Shown here one piece after another: positions 28,059 through 37,963 of a stretch of 64,000 bases of DNA. The position numbers and the translations under genes are program-made. Each line of letters opens with the position of its first letter. Position 1 is the stretch's first letter. The DNA is from Alteromonas sp. V450 (GTDB lineage: Bacteria; Pseudomonadota; Gammaproteobacteria; Enterobacterales; Alteromonadaceae). The notes below the pieces were generated by a model. It was not told the DNA's origin. It saw only the letters and a list, made by a program, of their open reading frames with translations, and did not search any database. The stretch lies in NCBI RefSeq assembly GCF_001885075.1, contig NZ_MODU01000004.1, positions 3,534,001-3,598,000 of the forward strand, in the 5' to 3' direction.

Positions 28059-30890
28059 TTAAGCTTGTGTGAGCATGGGCTTAAGGAATCGACCTGTATG
28101 TGAAACTTCTTGCTGTGCCACATGCTCAGGTGTTCCCTCTGCAATAATCTGGCCACCTCCGGAACCACCCTCTGGACCAAGGTCAACAATCCAGTCTGCG
28201 GTTTTAATCACATCTAGGTTATGCTCAATAACCACAACGGTATTACCGTGGTCGCGTAGCCGATGAAGTACAGCGAGCAGCTGCTTAATATCGTGGAAAT
28301 GTAACCCTGTAGTAGGCTCATCTAATATATAAAGGGTTTGCCCAGTGTCTCTTTTTGATAACTCTTTTGCCAATTTAACGCGCTGTGCTTCACCGCCAGA
28401 CAGCGTGGTAGCTGCTTGACCCAGTCGAATATACGACAAGCCCACGTCCATTAAGGTCTGCAGCTTTCTTGATATGGCTGGAATGGCATCGAAGAACTGT
28501 CGCGCATCTTCCACAGTCATCTCTAACACTTCGTGAATGTTCTTATCTTTGTACTTTATCTCAAGGGTTTCACGGTTATAGCGTTTTCCCTGACACACGT
28601 CACAAGGCACATACACATCCGGCAAGAAGTGCATCTCCACTTTTATGACCCCGTCACCCTGACATGCCTCGCAGCGACCGCCTTTTACGTTAAAGCTGAA
28701 ACGGCCAGGTTTATAACCCCGCGAACGCGACTCTTGCGTGCCCGCGAACATTTCACGAATTGGAGTGAAAATACCAGCGTAAGTCGCCGGGTTAGAACGC
28801 GGGGTTCTGCCGATAGGGCTTTGGTCAATATCAACTACTTTGTCGAGCTGATCTAATCCGGTCATTGATTTATGAGCGGCTGGCTCAGACGTAGTTGCTT
28901 TATTTAACTCACGCTGTGCAATTTTATAAAATGTATCGTTGATAAGCGTCGATTTACCCGAGCCCGATACACCGGTTACACAGGTCATAACACCGGTAGG
29001 TATACGTAAATCAACAGATTTTAAGTTGTTGCCAGTAGCGCCCAAAAGCTCTAGCCACTTATCGTCTTTTACCGGTGTGCGTGTTGCAGGGACATCAATC
29101 TTCTCTCTGCCAGATAAGTACTTTCCGGTAAGTGAGTGTTCACTGTTCTTAATGTCTTCCAGCGATCCTTCGGCGATAATTTCACCACCATGCACACCCG
29201 CACCCGGGCCGATATCTACAATGTAATCGGCTTCTCGAATAGCATCTTCATCGTGCTCTACAACTAACACGGTGTTACCTAAGTCGCGCAAGTGCGTAAG
29301 CGTGCCAAGTAAGCGCTCATTATCTCGTTGATGCAGACCGATAGAAGGTTCATCTAGTACGTACATAACACCCACTAGACCTGCGCCAATTTGACTAGCC
29401 AGACGAATACGCTGTGCCTCACCGCCTGATAGGGTATCGGCGCTACGCGACATAGAAAGGTAGTTGAGACCTACGTTCACTAAGAAGCGTAAGCGATCCA
29501 TGATTTCTTTTAAAATCTTTTCAGCTATCTGAGCACGCTGACCTTCAAGATTGAGTGACTCAAAGAAGCCAAACGCGTCGGCAATCGACATGTCAGCAAT
29601 GGCTGGCAGGTTCGTGTCTTGTATAAACACGTTGCGCGCTTCAATACGTAATCGCGTGCCGTTACAGCTACTGCAGTGCTGCTGGCTCAAATATTTTGCT
29701 AGCTCTTCGCGCACTGAGTTTGATTCGGTCTCGCGGTAGCGACGCTCCATATTCGGAATAATACCTTCAAATGGGTGCTTGCGCTCCATCACATCGCCGC
29801 GCTCGTTTATATACTTAAACGACAGCGATTTGCCTTTAGAACCATAAAGCACAATGTCTTGATGCTTTTTATCTAGCTCTTCAAATGGCACGGTTAGGCT
29901 GAATTGATAGTGGTCTGCCACCGCTTGAAGCATTTGAAAATAGTAATAGCTGCGCTTGTCCCAGCCGCGAATAGCGCCCCCGGAAAGACTTAATTCGGTA
30001 TTACTTACAACTCGGGCAGGATCGAAGAATTGTCTTGTGCCTAACCCATCACAGGTAGGGCAGGCGCCTGCTGGATTGTTAAATGAAAATAGACGCGGCT
30101 CTAGTTCACTAATGCTGTAACCACAGTGTGGGCATGCGAAATTAGCGGAAAATACAATTTCTTCTGCGTCTTTATCGTCCATATCAGCCACAACTGCGTT
30201 GCCGCCAGCAAGGCTCAGCGCCGTCTCGAATGATTCAGCTAAACGCAGCGCCATGTCGTCGCGTACTTTAAAGCGGTCTACCACTACTTCAATGGTGTGC
30301 TTCTTGTGCAAGTCGAGAGGCGGTGGATCGGATAGGTCACACACTTCGCCGTCAATACGCGCTCGAATAAAACCTTGTGCAGACAGATTCTGCAACGTTT
30401 TAACGTGCTCGCCTTTACGTTCTTTCACTATAGGCGCTAGCAGCATTAACTTACTGCCCTCTGGCATCGCTAAGACTTTGTCGACCATTTGGCTGACGGT
30501 TTGCGCGTCTAGCGGCACATCGTGATCAGGACAGCGTGGCGTGCCCACACGCGCGAACATCAAACGCAGGTAGTCGTAAATCTCTGTGATGGTGCCCACC
30601 GTTGAACGGGGGTTATGCGATGTTGATTTTTGTTCAATGGATATTGCAGGCGAAAGACCCTCAATATGATCAACATCTGGTTTTTCCATCATAGAAAGGA
30701 ATTGGCGCGCGTAAGCAGATAAAGACTCAACGTAGCGACGCTGGCCTTCTGCGTAAAGCGTGTCAAAAGCAAGAGACGATTTACCCGAGCCCGAAAGGCC
30801 GGTAATCACCACCAGTTTGTCTCGTGGCAGTGTTAAATCGATGTTTTTCAAGTTGTGGGTGCGAGCACCGCGAATTTCGATTTTATCCAT
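28059..30890 (-). CDS. uvrA: Excinuclease ABC subunit UvrA
   Basis: UvrA is the damage-recognition ATPase of nucleotide excision repair. The 943 residues include two ABC modules with Walker [10 protein letters not shown] and GVSGSGKST, signatures [11 protein letters not shown] and [11 protein letters not shown], and two zinc modules (CPHC...CPTC and CEAC...CDVC). All parts are intact. I found no CTG-N10-CAG LexA box in the upstream spacer. It is divergent from the MFS gene. Confidence 0.98.
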   Translation of the reverse strand: MDKIEIRGARTHNLKNIDLTLPRDKLVVITGLSGSGKSSLAFDTLYAEGQRRYVESLSAYARQFLSMMEKPDVDHIEGLSPAISIEQKSTSHNPRSTVGTITEIYDYLRLMFARVGTPRCPDHDVPLDAQTVSQMVDKVLAMPEGSKLMLLAPIVKERKGEHVKTLQNLSAQGFIRARIDGEVCDLSDPPPLDLHKKHTIEVVVDRFKVRDDMALRLAESFETALSLAGGNAVVADMDDKDAEEIVFSANFACPHCGYSISELEPRLFSFNNPAGACPTCDGLGTRQFFDPARVVSNTELSLSGGAIRGWDKRSYYYFQMLQAVADHYQFSLTVPFEELDKKHQDIVLYGSKGKSLSFKYINERGDVMERKHPFEGIIPNMERRYRETESNSVREELAKYLSQQHCSSCNGTRLRIEARNVFIQDTNLPAIADMSIADAFGFFESLNLEGQRAQIAEKILKEIMDRLRFLVNVGLNYLSMSRSADTLSGGEAQRIRLASQIGAGLVGVMYVLDEPSIGLHQRDNERLLGTLTHLRDLGNTVLVVEHDEDAIREADYIVDIGPGAGVHGGEIIAEGSLEDIKNSEHSLTGKYLSGREKIDVPATRTPVKDDKWLELLGATGNNLKSVDLRIPTGVMTCVTGVSGSGKSTLINDTFYKIAQRELNKATTSEPAAHKSMTGLDQLDKVVDIDQSPIGRTPRSNPATYAGIFTPIREMFAGTQESRSRGYKPGRFSFNVKGGRCEACQGDGVIKVEMHFLPDVYVPCDVCQGKRYNRETLEIKYKDKNIHEVLEMTVEDARQFFDAIPAISRKLQTLMDVGLSYIRLGQAATTLSGGEAQRVKLAKELSKRDTGQTLYILDEPTTGLHFHDIKQLLAVLHRLRDHGNTVVVIEHNLDVIKTADWIVDLGPEGGSGGGQIIAEGTPEHVAQQEVSHTGRFLKPMLTQA

Positions 30891-31255
30891 TGAAGCCTAA
30901 ATGAGAGAAAAAGAATCAGTATGCCATAGGTGTCAAGTAAAGTGATATGACATTCAAGTTATACTGTGAGTGGGGTAAGCAGATCACCTTGAGGCATAAG
31001 CTTACGATGACAATTCATTGAGCTGTGTTGTGAAATGGTGATTTTATCCCCATTTTTAAACCCTTGTGAAGGTGAAAGAAGTAAATGGGGCCTTTATGTG
31101 GGAGAAACGCCACTAATATTAATCGAATTTAAGGGAAGTGGGCGAAAGTGCAAATTATGCTACACTTCGCGACCTTATTCTTCTTGCAGCAGAAACAGCG
31201 GTCTCTGCGCGCTTTTTTGTTTTTTTGATTTTACTTATTGAGGGAAAGAGACGCT
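30891..31255. other. Divergent spacer between uvrA and MFS gene
   Basis: This 365-base region should carry both promoters. A -10-like TATGCT lies at 31156-31161. A short hairpin GCAGA/TCTGC (31189-31193 and 31204-31208), then a long T run to about 31227, sits just before the MFS gene. A single half LexA-like TACTGT occurs near 30962 without its partner. No supported gene. Confidence 0.4.
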
Positions 31256-32593
31256 TTGAACGCTTTGGAATTACGCGCCGCGCTTGCACTCGCCTCCGTT
31301 TACGTATTACGCATGATGGGGCTGTTCATGGTTATGCCTGTACTGGCTGTGGCCGCGATGGACTACCCTGACTATTCGCCGCTATTGGTAGGGCTTGCCG
31401 TGGGTGGTTATGGCCTCACTCAAGCTGCGCTGCAAATTCCTATGGGTATGATGTCTGACAAATGGGGGCGCAAGCCTGTCATTTTGCTAGGGCTTGCCGT
31501 TTTTGCCTTAGGTAGCTTTGTCGCGGCAACTGCCGACAGTATGGTTATGATGATTGTAGGGCGTATTCTACAAGGCGCAGGGGCTATTGCAGGTGCGATA
31601 ATGGCACTTGCTACCGATGTCAGCCGCGAAAGTCAGCGTGCCAAAGTATTAGCTATTATAGGAATAGCCATTGGCTTCTCATTCTATTTAGCCGTTATTT
31701 TAGGGCCTCTCATTGCTAACAGCTACGGGCTTGCTGGTGTGTTTGGTATTACTGGTATTCTGGCCATGCTTTGCATGCCACTGGTTAAATGGGTAGTGCC
31801 AAACGGTGTGCAGCTGAGCAGTGGCGATACACTGCCACAAAAAGATCAGCTTAAACGTTTGGTTTTCTCTTCACAGCTATGGCGCTTAAATGTCAGTGTG
31901 ATGATTTTACACATGTTAATTACACTGTTGTTTGTTCAACTTCCCGTTACGTTACTGAACTTTGATATGACGCTAGACAGTCATTGGACGGTCTACTTAC
32001 CCGTTTTAGGGGCGTCAATTGTAGGTCTAATTATAATGATGGGAGCAGCAAGAGGCCGTACGCCTAAATCGCTTCTTGTTACCGGCGTTCTATTAATGGG
32101 CGGTGCGTTTTTGGCGCTCAGCTTAGAAGATCATAGCTGGTGGTGGGTTACCGCAGCAGTGGTACTTTTCTTTACCGGCTTTAATTATTTGGAAGCGAAT
32201 TTCCCTGCATTGGTGTCGAGCATTGCGCCTGCGGGACAAAAGGGAACGGCCATGGGCCTTTACGCTAGTTTTCAATTTTTTGGTGCGTTCTTGGGCGGTA
32301 TAGTTTCAGGCTTAGCCACCGATATTTGGACGCAAGAAGTGGCCTACGCAGTGGGGGCTCTTAGTACTGTATTTTGGCTCTTCGTAGTTATCGGAATAAA
32401 AGAAGTCTCTCGCGTTAAACGAGTGATGATGCAATACAGCTTCGACACAGAAAATGTCCCTTCACTAGAGACTGCACTTTTACAGGTTCCCGGTGTGTTG
32501 GAGGTGACATTAAATAGTAAAGCCGGCGCGGTATACTTGAAAGTAAATAGCGATTTTGACGCGATAAAAGCGCGCGATGTGCTAGCCGCTTAA
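31256..32593 (+). CDS. MFS transporter, YajR-like
   Basis: This inner-membrane major facilitator has about 12 transmembrane helices and the loop motif SDKWGRKPVI between helices 2 and 3. After the last helix it has a roughly 60-residue soluble tail (from about MMQYSFDTEN), which looks like the ferredoxin-like YAM domain of YajR. The tail has no Cys-x-x-Cys. The substrate is unknown; efflux is likely. I chose TTG 31256 (445 residues), which lies after AGGGAAAGAG and matches the MNxLE start of relatives from memory. TTG 31238 is the alternative. Confidence 0.85.
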   Translation: MNALELRAALALASVYVLRMMGLFMVMPVLAVAAMDYPDYSPLLVGLAVGGYGLTQAALQIPMGMMSDKWGRKPVILLGLAVFALGSFVAATADSMVMMIVGRILQGAGAIAGAIMALATDVSRESQRAKVLAIIGIAIGFSFYLAVILGPLIANSYGLAGVFGITGILAMLCMPLVKWVVPNGVQLSSGDTLPQKDQLKRLVFSSQLWRLNVSVMILHMLITLLFVQLPVTLLNFDMTLDSHWTVYLPVLGASIVGLIIMMGAARGRTPKSLLVTGVLLMGGAFLALSLEDHSWWWVTAAVVLFFTGFNYLEANFPALVSSIAPAGQKGTAMGLYASFQFFGAFLGGIVSGLATDIWTQEVAYAVGALSTVFWLFVVIGIKEVSRVKRVMMQYSFDTENVPSLETALLQVPGVLEVTLNSKAGAVYLKVNSDFDAIKARDVLAA

Positions 32594-32649
32594 TGGGTGA
32601 TACATGTCCTTAACGAAGGACTCAATGCAGCCGAGCACACACAACATGC

Positions 32650-33252
32650 TTACTCATTTCCAATTGTTTTGTGGTTGAGGCTAAGCGCTTCGCCACATTC
32701 ATGAAGTAGCGACGCTTTTATGCGTTTTGTTGCATCATCAAAGGCTGCTTTCATGGCTGCTTTTGCCACATTTTCATCGCTTTCGATATTGACGTTAACA
32801 TTTACACTTCTTCCTTTGAAGCTTGCGGCAGGGAAGAATTTGTCTGCGTAATGCGGCCTGTACATTGTGTCTAATACAACCGTTGCAATCATGTTGCTAC
32901 CTATACTTTTTACAAAAGCCCGCTCTAATACCACTTTGATACTGTTATTTGACGATATATTGTGACTGATGTTCGTTTCTTCTAAGCTCATTTCTAGTAA
33001 ATTATAAAGCGTATCTGCAGATACTTTTTCATTACCGACTAATAGATCTTTTGGGGTACGCACATCTATTAGCTCGACAAGACTCACTGGACAGGCTTTC
33101 GCCTTAGCAACAGAAGCTTCATGCGCTTTTTTCTGATCTTCAGGTATAAGGTGTGTGTCGAATTCTTGTGTAGATTCACATGCTACCAGCATTAAGACTG
33201 TAAATACGATCACACAAATAGCGCTAAGGCGAGAAGGAGTTGACAGGCTCAT
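32650..33252 (-). CDS. Predicted lipoprotein of unknown function
   Basis: This 200-residue protein has a signal peptide and lipobox LVAC (Cys near residue 24), so it is likely lipid-anchored in the envelope. The rest is a mixed alpha/beta sequence with one conserved-looking VSLVELIDVRTPKDL segment and two further cysteines. I do not recognise a family. AAGGGA precedes the ATG. It faces the MFS gene and is divergent from the next small secreted protein gene. Confidence 0.65.
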   Translation of the reverse strand: MSLSTPSRLSAICVIVFTVLMLVACESTQEFDTHLIPEDQKKAHEASVAKAKACPVSLVELIDVRTPKDLLVGNEKVSADTLYNLLEMSLEETNISHNISSNNSIKVVLERAFVKSIGSNMIATVVLDTMYRPHYADKFFPAASFKGRSVNVNVNIESDENVAKAAMKAAFDDATKRIKASLLHECGEALSLNHKTIGNE

Positions 33253-33472
33253 TTTTATATCCCTTTTTTGATTGATTCAACGTTCCCTACGACAAGTATA
33301 TGTTCTGCAACTACGCATCACTACTTATCAACTGTTTCAAACTGTTACAGCGCGATCTTAAATCGCAAAACCTCTCCTTTTTTTCAGAAAAAATTCATAA
33401 CTTTCTCAAGAATTGTGCAATGCCTACGGTCAGTATCGAGATACTTCAGACCAAAAAGGAAAGTAATTCGTT

Positions 33473-33964
33473 ATGAAAAAAATAACCCTATTATTCGCGT
33501 TAATCTTCCCCACATTATCTTTTGCAAATACAGACAAGCCGCTTCCGAGTGCAAGTGAATGGAAGGCTTACATAGAAAACATGCAGCCTTCAAAATATGA
33601 AAAAATACGGGATGTTCATATAGAGTTTATCGCTGTTGACGGGCAGGATTATCATGCGTTTAAACATCTCATTATGGAAGTAGGGAGTAAGTATGCGGCT
33701 CAAGCTGGCGCTGAGTATCCCAGCTTTTATGAGTTAACGTTCGGTGAGTATGACTTCATGTTGATTTGGCCGGATGACAAAAAATACTCTCGGCTTGACT
33801 GGGAAACGACACAAACGGATATCGATATGATTAAACTAATGGAAAAAGAGTTAGGTTACGAACAAACAGTTAGATATATGCGGCTGTACAATCGCATTAC
33901 TAAATCTAAAAACAGATATCACGGACGACAACTCACTACTGGTAGTGATGGTAAAATGGACTAG
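33473..33964 (+). CDS. Secreted protein of unknown function
   Basis: This 163-residue protein has a clear signal peptide (MKKITLLFALIFPTLSFA), so it is exported to periplasm or medium. The mature part is acidic and aromatic-rich, with WPDDKKYSRLDW and a Lys/Arg-rich C-terminus, and no cysteine. No domain is recognised. AGGAAA lies upstream of the ATG. It is flanked by other accessory genes in the MFS-ssb interval. Confidence 0.6.
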   Translation: MKKITLLFALIFPTLSFANTDKPLPSASEWKAYIENMQPSKYEKIRDVHIEFIAVDGQDYHAFKHLIMEVGSKYAAQAGAEYPSFYELTFGEYDFMLIWPDDKKYSRLDWETTQTDIDMIKLMEKELGYEQTVRYMRLYNRITKSKNRYHGRQLTTGSDGKMD

Positions 33965-34291
33965 GGAGCTCTTTTTCGCAAGCCTGTGCTTGGGGGGCGT
34001 GATCTTGCAGGTCAGCATACCTGTAAGTCGCACAACAAGCGCCACGCGATAAGCGTGACGCTTACCTTTTCACTTTTTAAATCACAACAATAAAAGGGAA
34101 TACTTGGCAATAGACAACATAACGCTATTTGTCTTCCTCATGTACCTGCTAAAAAAGACGAAAAGTGAGATTGTGAGTGTTTACTGGCATACAGAGAACA
34201 ATTTTAGACGCCTTTCAGATAAGTTATCTTGCAAACTGTCCCAGCTTGTTTAGCATGTAACCAGTTAATTCTGTTACACGGATTGTTTTCT
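33965..34291. other. Intergenic stretch with terminator
   Basis: This 327-base region follows the secreted protein gene. It contains one good hairpin at 34038-34062 and AT-rich sequence that probably promotes the next gene. No gene is seen. Confidence 0.4.
34038..34075 (+). terminator. Terminator after the secreted protein gene
   Basis: AAGCG-C-CACGC and GCGTG-A-CGCTT pair around GATAA (34038-34062) with one mismatch. A T-rich tail (ACCTTTTCACTTTTT) follows. Confidence 0.6.
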
Positions 34292-35155
34292 ATGATGAGT
34301 AAAAAGCATATTGCGTTATATATGTGTGCGCTCTTAGCGCTCGCGGCTTGTGCCATTAATGTTTCTCCAACTGCTTTTTTTTATCAAGACGCCGAGCAAA
34401 AGCCTCTCGATACGACAAAGCTTCACGCGGCTATTCAGAAAGACGAAATGTCAGCAGGGATTACTCAGGTAGAGCTAACAAATCAACAAGGCATTGTGTT
34501 AAGAGGTGTTGCGGTATCGTATGCTAACCCAATAGTGAATATCGTATTTTTCGCTGACAATCGTATGTCTGTTAGTGAAAATAACAGCGTTATCCATCGT
34601 TTAGGTCAGCTACCTGCTAACGTTCTATGGTTAGACTATCAGGGAGTTGGAGCGAGTGAAAAAGCGAGCAAGTTGAGTATTAACGCAATTAAACAAGACG
34701 CACTTACTCAATTTGATTATGTAAAAAACGCCTTTGATCCCTCTTTACCTACCGTCGTTCATGGCAGAGGCATTGGTAGCTACTTCGCTAGCTACGTTGC
34801 GGCAAATCGTCAAATAGATGCACTTGTTCTCGACGGTGCTTTTAATAATATTTCCGACCTCATTGCTAATATGGTGCCGGGTTTCTCTAACTCTTTTACC
34901 AGTATGAAACTGCATGACGATGTCCATAGTATGCAGATAGCACCGATACTGCGACATTACGAAGGCCCTTTGTGGCTGGTAGTAGGCGAGCAGGACAAAA
35001 TCACCCCTTACTCAATAAGTCAGCAGCTATTGAAAGATGCCGCAAGCAGCAAGAAGTATATTTCTGTTATTCCTAAAGCGACACATAACGCAACGCTTAA
35101 ATCCGATTACGCCATTACAGAATACAAGCAGTTTTTAGCAAGGTTTACGCAGTGA
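34292..35155 (+). CDS. Lipoprotein alpha/beta hydrolase
   Basis: This is an envelope alpha/beta-hydrolase-fold protein of 287 residues when started at ATG 34292. The signal peptide ends in lipobox LAAC, so it is likely a lipoprotein. The nucleophile elbow reads VVHGRGIGSY, with Gly at the position where Ser is expected, so catalysis is in doubt. A later Asp (GEQDKITPYS) and His (ATHNATL) look like the remaining triad members. An upstream in-frame ATG at 34229 would bury the signal peptide. Confidence 0.75.
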   Translation: MMSKKHIALYMCALLALAACAINVSPTAFFYQDAEQKPLDTTKLHAAIQKDEMSAGITQVELTNQQGIVLRGVAVSYANPIVNIVFFADNRMSVSENNSVIHRLGQLPANVLWLDYQGVGASEKASKLSINAIKQDALTQFDYVKNAFDPSLPTVVHGRGIGSYFASYVAANRQIDALVLDGAFNNISDLIANMVPGFSNSFTSMKLHDDVHSMQIAPILRHYEGPLWLVVGEQDKITPYSISQQLLKDAASSKKYISVIPKATHNATLKSDYAITEYKQFLARFTQ

Positions 35156-35459
35156 TAGGTGGACTCCTGGTTGTGGATAAGTAGTGGAAAACCCTGTTGG
35201 TAAATCTGTTAATACCCTTATCGAACAACTGATCGAGATCATGTGAAGTGTTATTGTTCGGATCACGAATCAGCAATAAACTCAAGCGCTGTAGCGTTAA
35301 AATTAATGATCTGTTTGCATTTTGATCTTAACAATTTGATGGATCGTGCAATTTTTCAAATTGGGGATAAAACAATAGCAGTGATGATCAGCGCTAGTAT
35401 TTTGTCAACAAAAATCACGGCCCGAAATGTACTTTTTCACAACCGCTTGTTTTTTAATT
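35156..35459. other. oriC-like cluster of GATC sites and DnaA-box-like motifs
   Basis: This 304-base spacer lies between the lipoprotein hydrolase gene and the galR stop. It holds seven GATC sites between 35231 and 35389, where about 0.6 would be expected by chance. A perfect DnaA box TGTGGATAA (complement of TTATCCACA) is at 35172-35180. A one-mismatch copy TGGGGATAA is at 35362-35370, and TTTTTCACA is at 35433-35441. GATCTGTTTG and GATCTTAAC near 35308-35332 resemble the AT-rich 13-mers of enteric oriC. Neighbouring genes are not those of the normal origin, so function is open. Confidence 0.45.
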
Positions 35460-36461
35460 TCAAACTCGAATAATGGAATCGCGTTTGACTACGGTTGGCG
35501 TGTATTTAAACGTTAGACCGTCTTCTGGCTTACTGCCAGAGGCATATTTTAGCGCTAACTCAGCGGCTTTTGCTGCCATCATCTCAACAGGGTAACGCAA
35601 CGTAGTCAATTTTGGTCGACAATACTTTGCAAGAAGCACGTCATCATAGCCCATGACAGACACTTGATCAGGAACCGCAATACCGTGGTCTTGTAGCATT
35701 GTCATAGCACCTGATGCCATAGCATCGTTATAAGCAAGTACAGCGGTGAATTGAGCGCCCGTTGCTAGCAGGTTCTGCATTGCTAATTCGCCACCTTCTT
35801 GGTCGGGGGTAGCAAATTCAATCATGCTCTCAGGCAGCGTTAATTGTGCAGATTCGATGGCGTTGCGAATACCTTCTAGTCTGTGGTTAGGGTCGTCTAT
35901 ACGGTATTGGCTGCTGATAACAGCAATACTTTTATGACCCTGGTTAATCGCATACTCTGCCATTAAGCGCCCGCCCGTAATGTTATCCAACCACACGCAA
36001 CGATTAGCTATTTCTGGAATGTAGCGATTAATAAGAACAAAGCCCGGCACCTGGTTGGCGAAATCGATAAGCGTATCGTCATCTAACGCTTTGCTGTGTA
36101 CCACCATTGCTTCCACACGGTGTTCCAACAGGGTTTCAATTGCTCTAAGTTCTGTTTCCTTCTCGATCGAGCCGGCACTTAAAAGTATTTGGACGTTGTT
36201 TTTACGCGTTATTGACTCAACGCCATGGGCTAACATAGCAAAAAACGGATCGTGTAGTTCAGCAATAACAACACCGAGAGAGGCGCTCCGTTTTGTTACT
36301 AATGCGCGTGCGTTAGCATTCGGGCGATAGCCCATTTCAGCCATGATTTTTTTTACACGTTTGCGGGTGTCATCTCCGACTTTTGGTCCGTTATTTATAA
36401 CACGCGAAACAGTAGCCAGTGACACTCCTGCAGCTTGGGCTATATCTTTTATTGTTGCCAT
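35460..36461 (-). CDS. galR: LacI-family repressor, GalR-like
   Basis: This is a 333-residue LacI/GalR transcription regulator. The N-terminal helix-turn-helix TIKDIAQAAGVSLATVSRVIN is followed by the hinge region (NANARALVTKRS) and a periplasmic-binding-protein-like sugar domain with the SVMGYDDVLLAKYCRPKLTT segment typical of GalR. It is divergent from galM. Palindromes with GTAAACGTTTAC cores before galT, the alpha-galactosidase and the TonB-dependent receptor are its likely operators, so it probably represses galactose and alpha-galactoside genes until inducer binds. Confidence 0.88.
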   Translation of the reverse strand: MATIKDIAQAAGVSLATVSRVINNGPKVGDDTRKRVKKIMAEMGYRPNANARALVTKRSASLGVVIAELHDPFFAMLAHGVESITRKNNVQILLSAGSIEKETELRAIETLLEHRVEAMVVHSKALDDDTLIDFANQVPGFVLINRYIPEIANRCVWLDNITGGRLMAEYAINQGHKSIAVISSQYRIDDPNHRLEGIRNAIESAQLTLPESMIEFATPDQEGGELAMQNLLATGAQFTAVLAYNDAMASGAMTMLQDHGIAVPDQVSVMGYDDVLLAKYCRPKLTTLRYPVEMMAAKAAELALKYASGSKPEDGLTFKYTPTVVKRDSIIRV

Positions 36462-36787
36462 TTTTTAATACTTTTTTGCTAGAAATAAAGCGTCAGATAG
36501 GTGCTGTTCTTTATTTTATAGGGTCAAACTTTTCATCAAGGTTCGATAGCCTACATTATTTTTACAAAAATAGGTAAATTTCCGTGCTGTTTTAACTTCG
36601 TGGGGTGTCATCTATTATTGGCGTGGTAATACCATTGGCCAACTTTGTGCAAACCGCTATTAAATGTGATGGAAAACGTATAACCTCACCGACATGCGAT
36701 AAAAATTTAAATCTTATTTCTTGGTCAATATGCGCCAATTAAGATTAGAAAAACAAGATGCTTTAAACCAAAGGTAAAAAAATTGTT
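36462..36787. other. Divergent galR-galM promoter region
   Basis: This 326-base AT-rich spacer must hold the galR and galM promoters. I did not find a convincing copy of the GTAAACGTTTAC operator in it. No gene is seen. Confidence 0.4.
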
Positions 36788-37810
36788 ATGAAAATAGAAG
36801 TCTCAGAATTTGGTGCACTTCAAGGAGAGGCGGTTAAGGCTTTTACACTCATTAACGATCAGGACATGCAGGTAACGCTGCTTAATTTGGGCGGTATTAT
36901 AAAAGATATAAAGGTTCGGGATCGGTCAGGCGAGTTCAAGCATTGTGTGCAAAGTTTCGATTCTCTCGAACAATATATTGAAGACAAAACGTACCGTGGT
37001 GCTATTGTCGGACGTTATGCAAACCGCATTGGTCAGGCAACGTTTACGCTCGATGGCAAACAGTATTTCTTAGATAAGAATGGTGGCGATCATTGCTTAC
37101 ACGGTGGTAATACTGGGTTCCATAAGAGAGTATGGGATGCAGCCCATAGTGTCAATGCGCAACAATGTAGCTTAACGTTACAATTGACCAGCCCCGATGG
37201 AGAGGGGGGATTTCCAGGGAATGTAGACATAACAGCATGCTATACACTAGATAATAACAATGTTCTCTCATTATCTATTTGTGCCTCTACGGACAAATCC
37301 ACGCCGTTGAGTTTTACCCAACATGCATATTTTACATTGAGCAATGAGAGTACGGTTGGTTCGACCTATGTCAAAATTGATGCGGACCACGTTACTCAAG
37401 CAGACAGTACGCTACTGCCCACGGGTCGTTTAACCAGCGTAACTAACACGCCTTTCGACTACCGAACACTTACAAAAATTGCGTCTCGCGTTAATTCATC
37501 ATTACCCTGCGAGCTTTTTGAAATGGTGGGCGGCTACGATCATAATTACGTACTAACAGCACTAAAAAATAATCAACCCAATGCTCTTGTTTATGCAGAA
37601 GACACCGGAATAGAGATGGCGTTGAGTACAAATCTTCCTGGGTTACAATTCTACACAGGTAGTCTTCAAACAAGTGAGCAGATTGGTGCGTTATGCCTTG
37701 AACCACAGCATTTTCCCGATGCACCAAACAGACCTGAATTTCCTAGCTGTATTGTTGAACCCGGTAAGCCAATGACGGCGCTTTTTCGATATGCATTTAG
37801 CGTTGACTAG
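36788..37810 (+). CDS. galM: Aldose 1-epimerase (galactose mutarotase)
   Basis: GalM interconverts alpha and beta anomers of galactose so that GalK receives the alpha form. The 340-residue beta-sandwich protein has the GRYANRIG segment, the catalytic His in NGGDHCLHGG and the FTQHAYFTL motif, and a C-terminal QFYTGS/LEPQHFPDAPN region with the catalytic Glu. It is first of the gal genes and is separated from galT by an operator, so galT may have its own promoter. Confidence 0.94.
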   Translation: MKIEVSEFGALQGEAVKAFTLINDQDMQVTLLNLGGIIKDIKVRDRSGEFKHCVQSFDSLEQYIEDKTYRGAIVGRYANRIGQATFTLDGKQYFLDKNGGDHCLHGGNTGFHKRVWDAAHSVNAQQCSLTLQLTSPDGEGGFPGNVDITACYTLDNNNVLSLSICASTDKSTPLSFTQHAYFTLSNESTVGSTYVKIDADHVTQADSTLLPTGRLTSVTNTPFDYRTLTKIASRVNSSLPCELFEMVGGYDHNYVLTALKNNQPNALVYAEDTGIEMALSTNLPGLQFYTGSLQTSEQIGALCLEPQHFPDAPNRPEFPSCIVEPGKPMTALFRYAFSVD

Positions 37811-37900
37811 ATCGAAGAAGAAAACAGATTGTTATATATTTAACAATTTATTTTCTTTGTTACTTCATTGATAAAGCGTGTGACTTCATATACTATTGAT

Positions 37901-37919
37901 AGGGTAAACGTTTAACCCT
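37901..37919. promoter_or_regulatory. GalR-type operator before galT
   Basis: AGGGTAAACGTTTAACCCT is an almost perfect palindrome centred on CG, the form bound by LacI-family regulators. It lies about 45 bases upstream of the galT start. Related sites occur at 48001 and 55022. Confidence 0.75.
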
Positions 37920-37963
37920 TGCCAGGATAAGTCTGGTAGCAGGTAATTTTAGAGAGAGTGATT

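Noticed and set aside
30950..30985. Possible LexA box before uvrA
   Set aside because: TACTGT is present, but CTG and CAG are 13 bases apart rather than 10, so it does not fit the consensus.
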